A stretch of 64,000 nucleotides of DNA from Sphingobium amiense (GCF_003967075.1 NZ_AP018664.1:496001-560000), one strand, 5' to 3'. Numbered from the stretch's first letter, positions 25,901 to 35,568 are shown. Notes: generated by a model from the letters alone, not told the origin. A program made the numbers and translations.

Positions 25901-27366
25901 CGGGGCTGGGTGTCCATATTCTGCCAGCCGCCGCCCAGCGCATTATAGAGCTGGGCAACGGCCAGAACCTCGTCGGATTGCGCGGACGCCAGGCTGTTGC
26001 GGGCGTTCAGCAGGGTGGATTCGCTGGTGAGCAGCGTCTGGAAGTCGATGAGGCCCGCCTGATACTGGCTGCGCGCCAGAATGGCCGCGTTGTTCGACGC
26101 TTCCAGTGCGGTCGTGAACTCGGTCTTGCGGGCGCGGGCGCTCGTCAGTTGCGCCATGGCGTTCTCGACATCCTCCAGCGCGGTCAGCACGCTCTGCTTG
26201 TAGGCGGCGAAGGCAGCGTCCGTCGCGGCGCGCTGCGAGCGGACCTGCGAAGCGGCGCGTCCGCCGTCGAAGATCAGCTGCTGGATATTGCCGAAAATGC
26301 CGCCGGTGATGAGCTTGAACAGTTCGCCGAAGGCGTTGGAGGTGGTGCCGATATTGCCGCTGATGCCGAGCGCGGGATAAAGTTGCGCCTGCGCGACACC
26401 GATCCGCGCCGTTGCTGCTGCGAGTGCCCGTTCGGCGCTGCGCACGTCAGGCCGCTGACGCAGCGTGTCGGCGGGAATGCCCGCTGCGATGCCGGTCGCG
26501 GCGACCGGGATGGCGGCGGGTGTTTCCAGCGTCCGCGTCGCTTCGCCGGGCGCCTGACCCGTCAGGACTGCGATGCGGTTCAGGCTGCCGCGCAGGCTCG
26601 CTTCGAGTTGCGGCACGGTGGCGTTGGTCTGCGCCAGTTGGGCACGCGCCTGCTGCTCGTCGAGGGAGGAGACAAGGCCCGCCTGCAGCCGCCAGTTGGC
26701 GATCTGGTAATTGTCCTGCTGCACTTTCTGCGTTTCGCGGGCGATGCGCAGTTGCTCCTGCGCAAGGCGCGCCTGCACATAGTTGGTGACCAGTTCGGAG
26801 ATGATCGTGATGCGCACATTGGCGAGATCATAGCCCGACGCCGCCAGATCGGCGCGCGCGGCCTCCCGCCCGCGCGCCAGTTCGCCGAACAGGTCGATCT
26901 GCCAGCTTGCATTGACGCGGGCATTGTAGCTGCTCGACCAGTTGCTGCCGCCTCCGCCGATGGGATTGCCGTTCGCGTCCAGCCGGCCGCCTGCGTCCTG
27001 ATTGCTGTAATTGCGTCCGCCGGTGGCGGTGCCGCTCAGTTGCGGAAGGAAGGATGCATTCGCCTGAGCCAGACTTTCGCGTGCCTGCCGCAACCGCGCC
27101 TGCGCCTGCACGATGTCGAGATTGTTGGCGACGGCGGCGTCCACCAGAGCGCTCAGCGCCGGGTCGCCGAGCCGCGTCCACCACTGCGCCAGTTCAGCCT
27201 CGCTGGGGGCAGGGCCGTTCGCCCCGGAATAATAGGCATCCGGCACGCCCAGCGTTCCAGCCTGCGGCGCACGATAGTCCGGACCCGCCGCGCAACCCGC
27301 GAGCAACAGCGCCGTCCCGCCGATCAGGAGCTTGCGATAACGCACCTTTTCCTTGCTCTCTCTCAT
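25897..27366 (-). CDS. NodT family outer-membrane efflux lipoprotein (TolC-like)
   Basis: A 489-aa outer-membrane factor. Lipobox LLAGC places acylated Cys at residue 25. The mature start (AAGPDYRAPQ) is typical of NodT/OprM lipoproteins. Two tandem repeats of about 200 aa carry the long TolC-type helices (LDIVQAQARLRQARESLAQA; ALEDVENAMAQLTSARARKT). It makes the trans-outer-membrane duct for the pump encoded downstream. First gene of the operon; it is divergent from fabD with 158 bases between starts. Confidence 0.93.
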   Translation of the reverse strand: MRESKEKVRYRKLLIGGTALLLAGCAAGPDYRAPQAGTLGVPDAYYSGANGPAPSEAELAQWWTRLGDPALSALVDAAVANNLDIVQAQARLRQARESLAQANASFLPQLSGTATGGRNYSNQDAGGRLDANGNPIGGGGSNWSSSYNARVNASWQIDLFGELARGREAARADLAASGYDLANVRITIISELVTNYVQARLAQEQLRIARETQKVQQDNYQIANWRLQAGLVSSLDEQQARAQLAQTNATVPQLEASLRGSLNRIAVLTGQAPGEATRTLETPAAIPVAATGIAAGIPADTLRQRPDVRSAERALAAATARIGVAQAQLYPALGISGNIGTTSNAFGELFKLITGGIFGNIQQLIFDGGRAASQVRSQRAATDAAFAAYKQSVLTALEDVENAMAQLTSARARKTEFTTALEASNNAAILARSQYQAGLIDFQTLLTSESTLLNARNSLASAQSDEVLAVAQLYNALGGGWQNMDTQPR

Positions 27367-27524
27367 CGTTAAAGGGGCCGCTTCACTTTCGCCCGACGCC
27401 GGTCGGACGGGTTCAGTTTCTGACTGCCGCAGGCATATGTACGGCTCAACGACATTTATGTCTCAAAGTGTAACGATTGAGGGAACAGGCGCTCTGGGGA
27501 AGTGCCGGGAAGAAGGACGATAGC

Positions 27525-28460
27525 ATGCGGGCATTTGTGTTTCCGGGACAGGGCAGCCAGTCCGTCGGCATGGGCAAGGCGCTGGGCGACGCCAGCCCCG
27601 CCGCGCGGGAGCTGTTTCAGGAGGTCGATGACGCCCTGTCGCAACATTTGTTCCGCATCATGGTGGAAGGTCCGGAAAGCGACCTGACCCTCACTGAAAA
27701 CGCGCAGCCAGCGATCATGGCGAACGCCCTCGCCACGCTGCGCGTGATGGAGAAGGAGGGGGGCTTTCGCCTCGCCGAAAAGGGCGATTATGTCGCGGGC
27801 CACAGCCTCGGCGAATATAGCGCGCTCTGCGCGGTCGAAGCGTTCGACATCGGTACAACCGCGCGCCTGCTGAAGCTGCGCGGCCGGGCGATGCAGGCGG
27901 CCGTCCCGGTGGGCGAAGGGGCGATGGCGGCGCTGCTGGGCGCGGACATCGACAAGGCGCAGGCACTGGCCGACGGGGCGGCGGAGGGCGAGGTTTGCGC
28001 CGTCGCCAACGACAACGATCCGACACAGGTGGTGATATCCGGCCACCGGGGCGCAATCGAACGCGCGGTCGCCATGGTGAAGGATCACGGCATCAAGCGC
28101 GGTGTGCTGCTGCCCGTTTCCGCGCCATTCCATTGCCCGCTGATGCAGCCCGCCGCCGATGCGATGAAGGATGCGCTGGGGGCGGCGGCGATGAATGCGC
28201 CGCTATTGCCGGTCTATGCCAACGTCCTTGCCGCACCGGTCGCCGATCCGGAAGAGATCAAGGCGCGCCTCGTCGAGCAGGTGACGGGCCGGGTTCGCTG
28301 GCGCGAATCCATCGCCGCCATGTGGGACGCGGGCGTCACCGAATATGTCGAGCTGGGCGGCAAGGTGCTCGGTCCCATGATCAAGCGTATCGCGCCCGAC
28401 GCGACGGTTCGCAGCGTCATCACCATGGATGACATCGAAGCGGCGCTGGCCGCCTTCTGA
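27525..28460 (+). CDS. fabD: Malonyl-CoA:ACP transacylase
   Basis: FabD moves malonyl from CoA to acyl carrier protein, the entry step for type II fatty acid elongation. The protein starts MRAFVFPGQGSQSVGMGKAL. The nucleophile is Ser94 in GHSLGEYSA, and the catalytic His is in SAPFHCPLM. The 311-aa length is normal. The start at 27525, preceded by AGAAGG, is preferred over 27477, which adds 16 residues before the conserved FPGQGSQ. fabG follows 21 bases later. Confidence 0.97.
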   Translation: MRAFVFPGQGSQSVGMGKALGDASPAARELFQEVDDALSQHLFRIMVEGPESDLTLTENAQPAIMANALATLRVMEKEGGFRLAEKGDYVAGHSLGEYSALCAVEAFDIGTTARLLKLRGRAMQAAVPVGEGAMAALLGADIDKAQALADGAAEGEVCAVANDNDPTQVVISGHRGAIERAVAMVKDHGIKRGVLLPVSAPFHCPLMQPAADAMKDALGAAAMNAPLLPVYANVLAAPVADPEEIKARLVEQVTGRVRWRESIAAMWDAGVTEYVELGGKVLGPMIKRIAPDATVRSVITMDDIEAALAAF

Positions 28461-28481
28461 CCCCGAAAGAGGATTAAAAAC

Positions 28482-29222
28482 ATGTTCGACCTTACAGGCA
28501 TGACCGCGCTGGTGACGGGCGCTTCGGGCGGGATCGGATCGTCCATTGCAAAGGCGCTGGCGGCGCAGGGCGCGACGCTCGCGCTGTCGGGCAGCAATGA
28601 GGAGAAGCTCAAGGCGTTCGCGGCGGAACTGGGCGGGGATCACAGGACCGTCGTCTGCAACCTGTCCGACGCCGCTTCCGTCGACGCGCTGGTGCCGCAG
28701 GCGGTGGATGCGCTGGGCGGCAAAATCGACATCCTCGTCAACAATGCGGGCATCACGCGCGACAACCTGATCCTGCGGATGAAGGATGAGGAATGGAGTC
28801 AGGTCATTCAGGTCAATCTGGAGGCTGCCTTTCGCCTCGTCCGCGCTGCCGCCAAGCCGATGATGAAAGCGCGCTTCGGTCGCATCATTTCGATCACATC
28901 GGTCGTGGGCGTCACGGGCAATCCGGGACAGGCCAATTATTGCGCGTCGAAGGCCGGGATCATCGGCATGTCGAAAAGCCTCGGTCAGGAACTGGCGAGC
29001 CGGGGTATCACCGTCAACTGCGTCGCGCCGGGCTTCATCCGCTCGGCAATGACCGATGCGCTGAACGACGCGCAGAAGAGCGGCATCCTCGCCAAGATAC
29101 CGGCGGGCGATCTGGGCAGCGGCGACGACATCGGCGCGGCCGTGGTCTATCTCGCCAGCCGCGAGGCGGGTTACGTCACCGGCCAGACCCTGCATGTGAA
29201 TGGCGGAATGGCGATGATCTGA
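28482..29222 (+). CDS. fabG: 3-oxoacyl-ACP reductase
   Basis: FabG reduces 3-oxoacyl-ACP with NADPH. It is a 246-aa SDR with GASGGIG cofactor loop, NNAGITRDNLILRM (typical of true FabG) and a catalytic Ser/Tyr/Lys triad at about residues 139, 152 and 156 (ITSVVG, NYCASKAG). The C-terminus YVTGQTLHVNGGMAMI is the family ending. It follows fabD directly. Its last 47 bases overlap the 3' end of the convergent membrane protein gene. Confidence 0.97.
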   Translation: MFDLTGMTALVTGASGGIGSSIAKALAAQGATLALSGSNEEKLKAFAAELGGDHRTVVCNLSDAASVDALVPQAVDALGGKIDILVNNAGITRDNLILRMKDEEWSQVIQVNLEAAFRLVRAAAKPMMKARFGRIISITSVVGVTGNPGQANYCASKAGIIGMSKSLGQELASRGITVNCVAPGFIRSAMTDALNDAQKSGILAKIPAGDLGSGDDIGAAVVYLASREAGYVTGQTLHVNGGMAMI

Positions 29223-30417
29223 CAAAGTCGAGCGCGCCGTCCAGCAGGATGGCGCGCCGCATCGCCAGCGTCAGCATGACAAAGGCCGCGATCAGATTGA
29301 TCGGGATATGGGCAAATTCCGACACGGCACGTCCGAACAGGGGTGCGGCCCAGGCGTAGGCGAGGCCGGTCGCTTCCCACTTGAGCGCTCCGCGCCGCAG
29401 CATGTCCGCCACGAGAAAAGCGATGGCGACGCCCAGCAGCACATAATCATAATCGAGCACATAAGGCGTGCAGAGCAGCGCTGCGCTGAGAGCTGCTGCG
29501 CCGCGCACATTCGCCGAGCCGCGCCCTGCCGCAAGCCCCGCCGCCGCGACCGCAAGCGCTGTCGCAAGCCCCTGCACCGTGTAGGCGAGGGGGATGGAAC
29601 CGCCCCATTGCCGGACGGCTGCAAAGGGACTCTGGATCTTTTCCCATCCCGTAGCGCCCGCTTCGATAACGACATGCCGGGTGAGGGGCAGGGAGTCGAC
29701 GAAAGCCTGCCACACTGCCCAGCCCCAGATCGTCAGCGTCAGCAGGCACAGGGCGACGACCGTCCCACCCGCCGCGATGAAGGCGCGAGCATTCCCTCGC
29801 GCAAGAATCAGCACGGGGATGAGCACCGCGAACTGCGGCTTGTAGACCAGAGCGCCCAGCAACGCGCCTGCCAGCCATGGCCGCCGGTCGATCAGCAGCA
29901 TGCCTCCACCCAGCAGTCCGGCGGTGAGAAACGCGTTCTGCCCGTGACCCAGGCATATCATCACCACAGGCGCGCCCGCCGCCGCCAGCATCGCCAGCCT
30001 GTCGCCCGGCAGAATGCGCCGCACCAGGAGCAGCGCTCCTGCCAGCGTCATGGCCTGATACAGCAGCAGCGCCGCCACATAGGGCAGTTTCGCCAGCAGA
30101 CTTGCCATCAGCAGGAAGGGCGGGGGATAGTGCCATCCATAAAAGGGAATATGCGGGTCATGGTGGACCTGCTTCTGCACCGCATACTGCGCGTCCCAGT
30201 CCCATGCCGCGGCGGCCCGCCCGTGATCTGCCATCCATCCGGCGGTCCAGACGTTGGAAAAATCGGTGCCCAGCGGCCGTCCCAGTGCATCCACTGTTCC
30301 ATGCGTCGTGACCAGAAGCCAGCCGATACCGATGATCGTCGCCGCCAGTGCGATCAAGGATGTGATGCGCACACGCTCGCGCGTGATGAAGCGATCGGGG
30401 CAGGGCGGGGCGCTCAT
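29176..30417 (-). CDS. GT87-type (DUF2029) membrane glycosyltransferase
   Basis: A 413-aa polytopic membrane protein with about 10 hydrophobic segments. The features GTDFSNVWTAGWMADHGRAA and HIPFYGWHYPPPFLLMASLL match the DUF2029/GT87 family, which includes polyprenol-phosphate-dependent mannosyltransferases. The acidic residue in the first loop (GTDF) is the likely catalytic position. It sits on the opposite strand between fabG and acpP and breaks the usual fabD-fabG-acpP-fabF run. Its C-terminal codons overlap fabG by 47 bases. The acceptor glycan is unknown. Confidence 0.8.
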   Translation of the reverse strand: MSAPPCPDRFITRERVRITSLIALAATIIGIGWLLVTTHGTVDALGRPLGTDFSNVWTAGWMADHGRAAAAWDWDAQYAVQKQVHHDPHIPFYGWHYPPPFLLMASLLAKLPYVAALLLYQAMTLAGALLLVRRILPGDRLAMLAAAGAPVVMICLGHGQNAFLTAGLLGGGMLLIDRRPWLAGALLGALVYKPQFAVLIPVLILARGNARAFIAAGGTVVALCLLTLTIWGWAVWQAFVDSLPLTRHVVIEAGATGWEKIQSPFAAVRQWGGSIPLAYTVQGLATALAVAAAGLAAGRGSANVRGAAALSAALLCTPYVLDYDYVLLGVAIAFLVADMLRRGALKWEATGLAYAWAAPLFGRAVSEFAHIPINLIAAFVMLTLAMRRAILLDGALDFVRSSPFRHSHAGSGR

Positions 30418-30623
30418 CCGTGCTGTTTCGCACGGGCGGTTGAAACTTTGGTAAACAGCGTCGCCGCAGCGCCGCCCCTCCCCTTGGCGCTGCGGAATGT
30501 TGCCGCTGGCGTCGAAGGGGGCTTGGCGGCCTTCCCTCTTGCCTCTATCGGGGCTTGGCTCTAGGGCATTGCCTTAACGGTTGTTCACAGACCATCAACG
30601 ATACCCAGTAAGAAGGACCTCTC

Positions 30624-30857
30624 ATGAGTGAGACCGCGGATCGCGTAAAGAAAATCGTCGTCGAGCATCTGGGCGTCGAAGCCGAAAAGGTGACCGAGGA
30701 CGCCAGCTTCATCGACGATCTGGGCGCAGACAGCCTGGACATCGTTGAACTGGTCATGGCGTTCGAGGAAGAATTCGGCGTGGAAATCCCTGACGACGCG
30801 GCCGAAAAGATCGGCACCGTCAAGGACGCCATCGACTATATCGACAGCAAGCAGTAA
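30624..30857 (+). CDS. acpP: Acyl carrier protein
   Basis: A 77-aa acidic carrier of growing acyl chains. The phosphopantetheine site is Ser37 in [12 protein letters not shown]. The protein matches canonical AcpP over its length ([20 protein letters not shown] to [10 protein letters not shown]). It has its own upstream region of about 200 bases free of genes and is followed by two hairpins before fabF, in keeping with separate, high expression. Confidence 0.98.
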   Translation: MSETADRVKKIVVEHLGVEAEKVTEDASFIDDLGADSLDIVELVMAFEEEFGVEIPDDAAEKIGTVKDAIDYIDSKQ

Positions 30858-30864
30858 GGCGATG

Positions 30865-30901
30865 GCGGCCTGACCCCGCATGGGGAGGGCCGCTGCTTTT
30901 T
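30865..30901 (+). terminator. Hairpin with T-run after acpP
   Basis: GCGGCC (30865-30870) pairs with GGCCGC (30888-30893), with an inner CCCC/GGGG stem. It is followed by TGCTTTTT. It starts eight bases past the acpP stop and may terminate or attenuate read-through into fabF. Confidence 0.65.
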
Positions 30902-30913
30902 GCGAGAAGGAAC

Positions 30914-30955
30914 GGCTCCTCCTTTCCGGCCCTGCCGGAGCGCGGGGAGCCTTTT
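30914..30955 (+). terminator. Second hairpin with T-run between acpP and fabF
   Basis: GGCTCC (30914-30919) pairs with GGAGCC (30946-30951) around a long GC-rich inner region and is followed by TTTT (30952-30955). It lies directly after the first hairpin, so two terminator-like structures stand in tandem before fabF. Confidence 0.5.
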
Positions 30956-31037
30956 CATATGGGCACGCGGTTTGAAAGCGTGTTCCCAATGGCTACATGG
31001 GCGGGAACAGGCCCAGATTTCAGTTCGGAGCTAGCAT

Positions 31038-32297
31038 ATGCGTCGTGTCGTCGTAACCGGCCTTGGCATGGTCAGCCCGCTTGGCGGGGACGTGGAAACC
31101 AGTTGGAAGAACATCATCGCTTCCAGATCCGGCGCAGCCACGATCACGCGCTTCGATGCCACCGAATATAAATGCCGGATCGCCTGCGAAGTGAAGCCGG
31201 CGGATCACGAATATGGCTATGACGCCTCGCTCGACGTCGATCACAAGATCCAGCGGCAGGTCGACCCCTTCATCGTCTACGGCATTTCCGCCGCCAGTCA
31301 GGCGCTGCGCGACGCGGGTCTCGACGACATGTCGGAAGAAGAAAGGCTGCGGGCTGGCTGCTCGATCGGATCGGGCATCGGCGGGCTGCCGGGCATCGAA
31401 AGCGAATCGCTGGTGCTGGCGAACAAGGGACCAAGCCGCGTCTCGCCGCACTTCGTCCATGGCCGCCTCATCAACCTGATCTCGGGTCAGGTCTCGATCA
31501 AATATGGCCTGATGGGTCCGAACCATGCGGTGGTAACCGCCTGTTCGACCGGGGCGCATTCCATCGGCGACGCCGCGCGCATGATCGCGATGGACGATGC
31601 GGACGTGATGCTGGCGGGCGGCGCGGAAAGCGCGATCTGTCCGATCGGCATCGCAGGTTTCGCGCAGGCGCGCGCGCTCAGCACCAACTTCAACGACACG
31701 CCGGAAAGGGCCAGCCGTCCCTATGACGTCAACCGCGACGGCTTCGTCATGGGCGAAGGCGCGGGCGTCGTCGTGCTCGAAGAATATGAGCACGCGAAAA
31801 AGCGCGGCGCGAAAATCTATGCGGAGGTCGTGGGCTATGGCCTGTCGGGCGACGCCTATCACGTCACCGCTCCTCACCCCGAGGGCAGCGGCGGCTATCG
31901 TTCGATGGAAATGGCGCTCAGAAAGTCCGGCCTCAGCCTCGCCGACATCGACTATGTGAACGCGCACGGCACCTCGACCCCGCTGGGCGATGAGCTGGAA
32001 CTGGGCGCGGTCAAGCGGCTGTTCGGCGATCATCTGTCGACCATGTCGATGTCCTCCACCAAGTCCGCCATCGGCCATCTGCTCGGCGGCGCGGGCGCGG
32101 TGGAAAGCATCTTCTGCATCCTTGCGATGCGCGACCAGATCGTGCCGCCCACGCTCAACCTCGACGAGCCGAGCGAGAGCTGCAAGGGCGTCGACCTCGT
32201 CCCCCATGTCGCCAAGGAGCGGAAGGTGCGCGCGGTGCTGAACAACTCGTTCGGCTTCGGCGGCACCAATGCGTCGCTCATCATGAAGGCGATCTGA
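31038..32297 (+). CDS. fabF: 3-oxoacyl-ACP synthase II
   Basis: FabF condenses malonyl-ACP with acyl-ACP. It is a 419-aa thiolase-fold enzyme starting MRRVVVTGLGMVSPLGGDVE. The nucleophile is Cys169 in VTACSTGAHS. The two His residues of the Cys-His-His triad are in VNAHGTSTPLGD and SAIGHLLGGAGA. The C-terminus NNSFGFGGTNASLIMK is typical. mltG follows 22 bases downstream. Confidence 0.97.
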   Translation: MRRVVVTGLGMVSPLGGDVETSWKNIIASRSGAATITRFDATEYKCRIACEVKPADHEYGYDASLDVDHKIQRQVDPFIVYGISAASQALRDAGLDDMSEEERLRAGCSIGSGIGGLPGIESESLVLANKGPSRVSPHFVHGRLINLISGQVSIKYGLMGPNHAVVTACSTGAHSIGDAARMIAMDDADVMLAGGAESAICPIGIAGFAQARALSTNFNDTPERASRPYDVNRDGFVMGEGAGVVVLEEYEHAKKRGAKIYAEVVGYGLSGDAYHVTAPHPEGSGGYRSMEMALRKSGLSLADIDYVNAHGTSTPLGDELELGAVKRLFGDHLSTMSMSSTKSAIGHLLGGAGAVESIFCILAMRDQIVPPTLNLDEPSESCKGVDLVPHVAKERKVRAVLNNSFGFGGTNASLIMKAI

Positions 32298-32319
32298 CGG
32301 CGAAAGGGAGCGGTCAGAC

Positions 32320-33318
32320 ATGGCACGGCAACTCCGCTCCACGCCCATGCGCCGGTTCGGGCTTGCCGTCCTTCTGGTCGTGCTTGCCACCAGTGCGTTC
32401 GTCGCCTTCCGCTTCGTCCATGGCTGGACCGAGCAGGGACCGGCCACGCAGGACATCGGCATCACCGTGCCGGAAGGCGCGAGCCTGTCCGACGCCGCCG
32501 TCCTGCTGAAGCGGGAAGGGGCGGTACGGTCGGCCGACGCCTTTCTGACCCGAGCCAAAATCTTCGGGGGCGCCAGGCCGATCAAGGCGGGCGAGTTCGT
32601 CATCCCCGCCGGCGCCAGCAACAGCGACATCCTCTCCATCCTCCAGGGCGGCAAGACGGTCACGCGCCTCGTCACCATTCCCGAAGGGATGCCCTCCATC
32701 CTCGTCTACGAACGGCTGATGGCGAACGATCAGTTGACCGGCACGATCGACGTGCCGGAAGAAGGCAGCGTGCTTCCCGACAGTTACGCCTTCGACAAGG
32801 GCGAACCGCGCGCCGCCGTCCTCAAGCGGATGCAGGCGGCGATGGACAGGGAACTGGCCCGGCTATGGGCTGGTCGCGCCAAGGGGCTGATGGTCAAGAC
32901 ACCCAAAGAGGCCGTCATTCTGGCCAGTATCGTGGAAAAGGAAACCGCCGTCCCCGCCGAGCGGCCCAAGGTCGCCGCCGTCTATTATAACCGTTTGCGT
33001 ACCAACATGATGCTGCAGGCGGACCCCACGATCATCTATCCGATCACGCGCGGCAAGCCGCTCGGTCGCCGCATCCGCAAGTCGGAGATCGCCGCGGTCA
33101 ACGATTACAACACCTATGCGATGACGGGCCTGCCGAAGGGGCCGATCGCCAATCCGGGCAAATTGTCGATCTTCGCGGTGCTTCATCCCGAAGCCACCAA
33201 GGCGCTCTATTTCGTCGCGGACGGAAAGGGCGGCCATATCTTCGCCGACACCTACCAGCAGCATAATGAGAATGTGCGCAAATGGTTCGAGATCAGGCGG
33301 GCACGGGGCGAACTCTGA
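32320..33318 (+). CDS. mltG: Endolytic murein transglycosylase
   Basis: MltG cleaves nascent peptidoglycan strands in the periplasm and is thought to set glycan length. The 332-aa protein has one N-terminal membrane anchor (residues about 12-30, FGLAVLLVVLATSAFVAFRF), a LysM-like part, and the YceG catalytic region ASIVEKETAVPAERPKVAAV. Glu206 in that motif corresponds to the catalytic Glu. It follows fabF, a common arrangement in alphaproteobacteria, and is probably co-transcribed with it. Confidence 0.95.
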   Translation: MARQLRSTPMRRFGLAVLLVVLATSAFVAFRFVHGWTEQGPATQDIGITVPEGASLSDAAVLLKREGAVRSADAFLTRAKIFGGARPIKAGEFVIPAGASNSDILSILQGGKTVTRLVTIPEGMPSILVYERLMANDQLTGTIDVPEEGSVLPDSYAFDKGEPRAAVLKRMQAAMDRELARLWAGRAKGLMVKTPKEAVILASIVEKETAVPAERPKVAAVYYNRLRTNMMLQADPTIIYPITRGKPLGRRIRKSEIAAVNDYNTYAMTGLPKGPIANPGKLSIFAVLHPEATKALYFVADGKGGHIFADTYQQHNENVRKWFEIRRARGEL

Positions 33319-33321
33319 CCG

Positions 33322-33744
33322 TCAGCGCAGGGCGCCCCGCACGACCAGAGCGCGGGCGTAAAGCCACTGGCCGATTGCGATCAGGATGACGAGCGCGGGG
33401 AATCCTGCCGCCGTCGCCAGCCCCTTCTGAGCGATCAGGTCGGTGGCGCCAAGGGTGTAGCCGAACTGCACCAGCACCGCGATCAGCGACAGCAGAAACA
33501 GGAGCGCGGCACTCGCCCGTCGCAGCAGCAGCAGGATGGCGCCCAGGGTTCCTGCGCCCACCGCAACGCCATAGACTGCCCACAACCACGATGGCATTGC
33601 GGCGAAGATCCGCGCGCCGACCGGATCGGTGGCGGCCAGCTCGCCCAGATTCATATGATATTGCGTGAAAAAGGCCGCCACCCCCATGAGGTTCCAGAAC
33701 AGCAGGATGATGCCGATGACGAATATGGATCGTTGCGTGAACAT
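33322..33744 (-). CDS. Conserved four-helix membrane protein, 140 aa
   Basis: A small inner-membrane protein with four hydrophobic segments (SIFVIGIILLFWNLMGVAAF; WLWAVYGVAVGAGTLGAILL; ALLFLLSLIAVLVQFGYTLG; ALVILIAIGQWLYARALVV). The arrangement resembles a widespread alphaproteobacterial family sometimes labelled sugar transporter without evidence. The ATG at 33744 with GGGAGAGG upstream is preferred over the one at 33780. It converges on mltG with a 3-base gap. The function is unknown. Confidence 0.78.
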   Translation of the reverse strand: MFTQRSIFVIGIILLFWNLMGVAAFFTQYHMNLGELAATDPVGARIFAAMPSWLWAVYGVAVGAGTLGAILLLLRRASAALLFLLSLIAVLVQFGYTLGATDLIAQKGLATAAGFPALVILIAIGQWLYARALVVRGALR

Positions 33745-33825
33745 GGCGCGCCTCTCCCTGTCTGGCGGTCGCATGGCCACCTTCGTCCCGGATCATAACC
33801 GTTTCAGCAGCGATACGATAGCCGT

Positions 33826-34335
33826 ATGAGCGACACTGCTCCGGTCATCGTGACGGCGCTCATGGGCGCGCAGGATTTCGCCTGGGCCGACGCGCTGCGA
33901 CGGGCGCATTTCCCGCCCGAACGCAATCATATCCCCGCGCACATCACATTGTTCCACCACCTGCCGCCATCTGCGCTCGCAGAGGTCGCGCAGCGTCTGC
34001 GGGGACTATGCGCCGGACCGCCGCCGCCAGCGCGTCTGACCGAAGTCATGATGTTGGGGCGTGGCGTCGCCTATCGTGTCGAAAGTCCCGACCTGCTGGC
34101 CATGCGGCAGGAATTGGCGGAAGCCTTCTCCGGTCTGCTGACCCCGCAGGATCAGGGCCGCCCCCGCTTCCACATCACCGTTCAGAACAAGGTTTCGCCG
34201 GAAGAAGCCAAGGCGCTGGCCGCCGTTCTTTGCGCGACATTCAAGCCCCGTCCGCTCGCCATTGCCGGGCTGGCGGCCTGGCATTATCGCGGCGGGCCGT
34301 GGGATCTCGCGATGAAGGTGATGTTCCGCGGTTGA
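33826..34335 (+). CDS. 2'-5' RNA ligase / cyclic phosphodiesterase family protein
   Basis: A 169-aa member of the 2H phosphoesterase superfamily. Two H-x-T signatures, HITLFHHLPP at about residue 45 and HITVQNKVSP at about residue 122, are the catalytic His pair. Family members hydrolyse or form 2',5'- or 2',3'-cyclic phosphodiester bonds in RNA. The C-terminal WHYRGGPWDLAMKVMF is a conserved ending. The biological substrate is unknown. It is a single-gene unit, convergent with the ferredoxin reductase gene. Confidence 0.85.
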   Translation: MSDTAPVIVTALMGAQDFAWADALRRAHFPPERNHIPAHITLFHHLPPSALAEVAQRLRGLCAGPPPPARLTEVMMLGRGVAYRVESPDLLAMRQELAEAFSGLLTPQDQGRPRFHITVQNKVSPEEAKALAAVLCATFKPRPLAIAGLAAWHYRGGPWDLAMKVMFRG

Positions 34336-34341
34336 GGCCGG

Positions 34342-35568
34342 TCAGGCCAGCCCCACTTCCTTCAGCGGCACGCCCGCATCGACCAGTTGCGCGACATCGA
34401 GAGCAGCGCCCGACAGCACATGGGCGCGGCCCTGCACATAGTCCTTGACGGCATTAACGCAGTCGAGCGCGATGACCTTGCCACCCTTGAGGTAAACCAC
34501 CGAAAAGCTGCGCGCGGCGGGATCGCCACGCAGGACCGTCTGGTCGAACCCCACGGACAGTCCAACCGTCTGGAGTTTCAGATCATATTGGTTCGACCAG
34601 AACCACGGAACCGCATCATAGGGCTCTTCCTTCCCTAAAATATGCGCGACGGCGGTCTTGGCCTGATCGTTGGCGTTCTGCACCGATTCCACCCGCATAT
34701 GTGCGCCGCCCGCGAAGCGGTTGGCATGCGCGGCGCAATCGCCCACGGCATAGATGTCGGGCAGGGACGCGCGGCAATATTCGTCCACATCGACGCCATT
34801 GCCGCCCGCAGCACCCGCCGCGATCAGAGGGCCGGTTTCGGGAATGATGCCGATGCCCACGATCACCATGTCGGTTTCGATCCGCTCGCCATCTGCCATC
34901 AGCACGGCGGTCGCCTTGCCGTCCGTCACCTCGATACAGTCCATCTTCGCGCCGGTGCGCAGGTCGACGCCGTGCGCGCGATGCTCAGCTTCGTAAAAGC
35001 GCGACAGTTCCTCGCCGGCCACCCGCGCGAGAACGCGGTCCATCGCCTCGAGGAGCACCACCGTCTTGCCGAACTTCGTCAGCACCGCGGCGGCTTCCAG
35101 GCCGATATAGCCGCCCCCCACGATCGTGACATGGCCGATGGCGTCGAGCTTCCCCATCATCGCGTCCACATCGTCGCGCCGACGCACGGCGTGAACGTTG
35201 GCCGCATCGGCGCCATCGCAGGTCAGCATCCGCGGCGTGCCGCCGGTGCACCAGATGAGCTTGTCGTAGGAGATATCCTCGCTGCCTGCGGTGACGGTTT
35301 TCGCGACCGGATCGACGCTCTTCACCCGCTTGCCGAGCAGCAGGTCGACCTTGCGCTCTTCCCAGAAAGCGGCGGGGCGGATCAGGATGCGCTCGAACGT
35401 CTTTTCGCCCGCGAAATATTCCTTGGATAGCGGGGGCCGCTCATAGGGCGGATATTTTTCGTCGCCGATCATGGCGACGCTGCCTTCAAAGCCCGCTTGT
35501 CGCAGGGAGATGGCTGCCTGCGCCCCGGCGTGGCCCGCACCCACGATCAACACATCGTAAAAGCTCAT
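34342..35568 (-). CDS. FAD-dependent ferredoxin/rubredoxin reductase
   Basis: A 408-aa pyridine nucleotide-disulphide oxidoreductase of the BphA4/ThcD/PuxA type. It has an FAD-binding [18 protein letters not shown] at the N-terminus, the [14 protein letters not shown] motif that marks ferredoxin reductases, an NAD-binding [13 protein letters not shown], and [13 protein letters not shown] near residue 285. It transfers electrons from NAD(P)H to a ferredoxin, normally for a P450 or dioxygenase. No such oxygenase lies nearby, so the partner is elsewhere. It lies just upstream of tRNA-Met on the same strand. Confidence 0.9.
   Translation of the reverse strand: MSFYDVLIVGAGHAGAQAAISLRQAGFEGSVAMIGDEKYPPYERPPLSKEYFAGEKTFERILIRPAAFWEERKVDLLLGKRVKSVDPVAKTVTAGSEDISYDKLIWCTGGTPRMLTCDGADAANVHAVRRRDDVDAMMGKLDAIGHVTIVGGGYIGLEAAAVLTKFGKTVVLLEAMDRVLARVAGEELSRFYEAEHRAHGVDLRTGAKMDCIEVTDGKATAVLMADGERIETDMVIVGIGIIPETGPLIAAGAAGGNGVDVDEYCRASLPDIYAVGDCAAHANRFAGGAHMRVESVQNANDQAKTAVAHILGKEEPYDAVPWFWSNQYDLKLQTVGLSVGFDQTVLRGDPAARSFSVVYLKGGKVIALDCVNAVKDYVQGRAHVLSGAALDVAQLVDAGVPLKEVGLA

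Noticed and set aside
31020..32699. 559-codon minus-strand frame opposite fabF and mltG
   Set aside because: Spans two complete plus-strand genes and has no domain.
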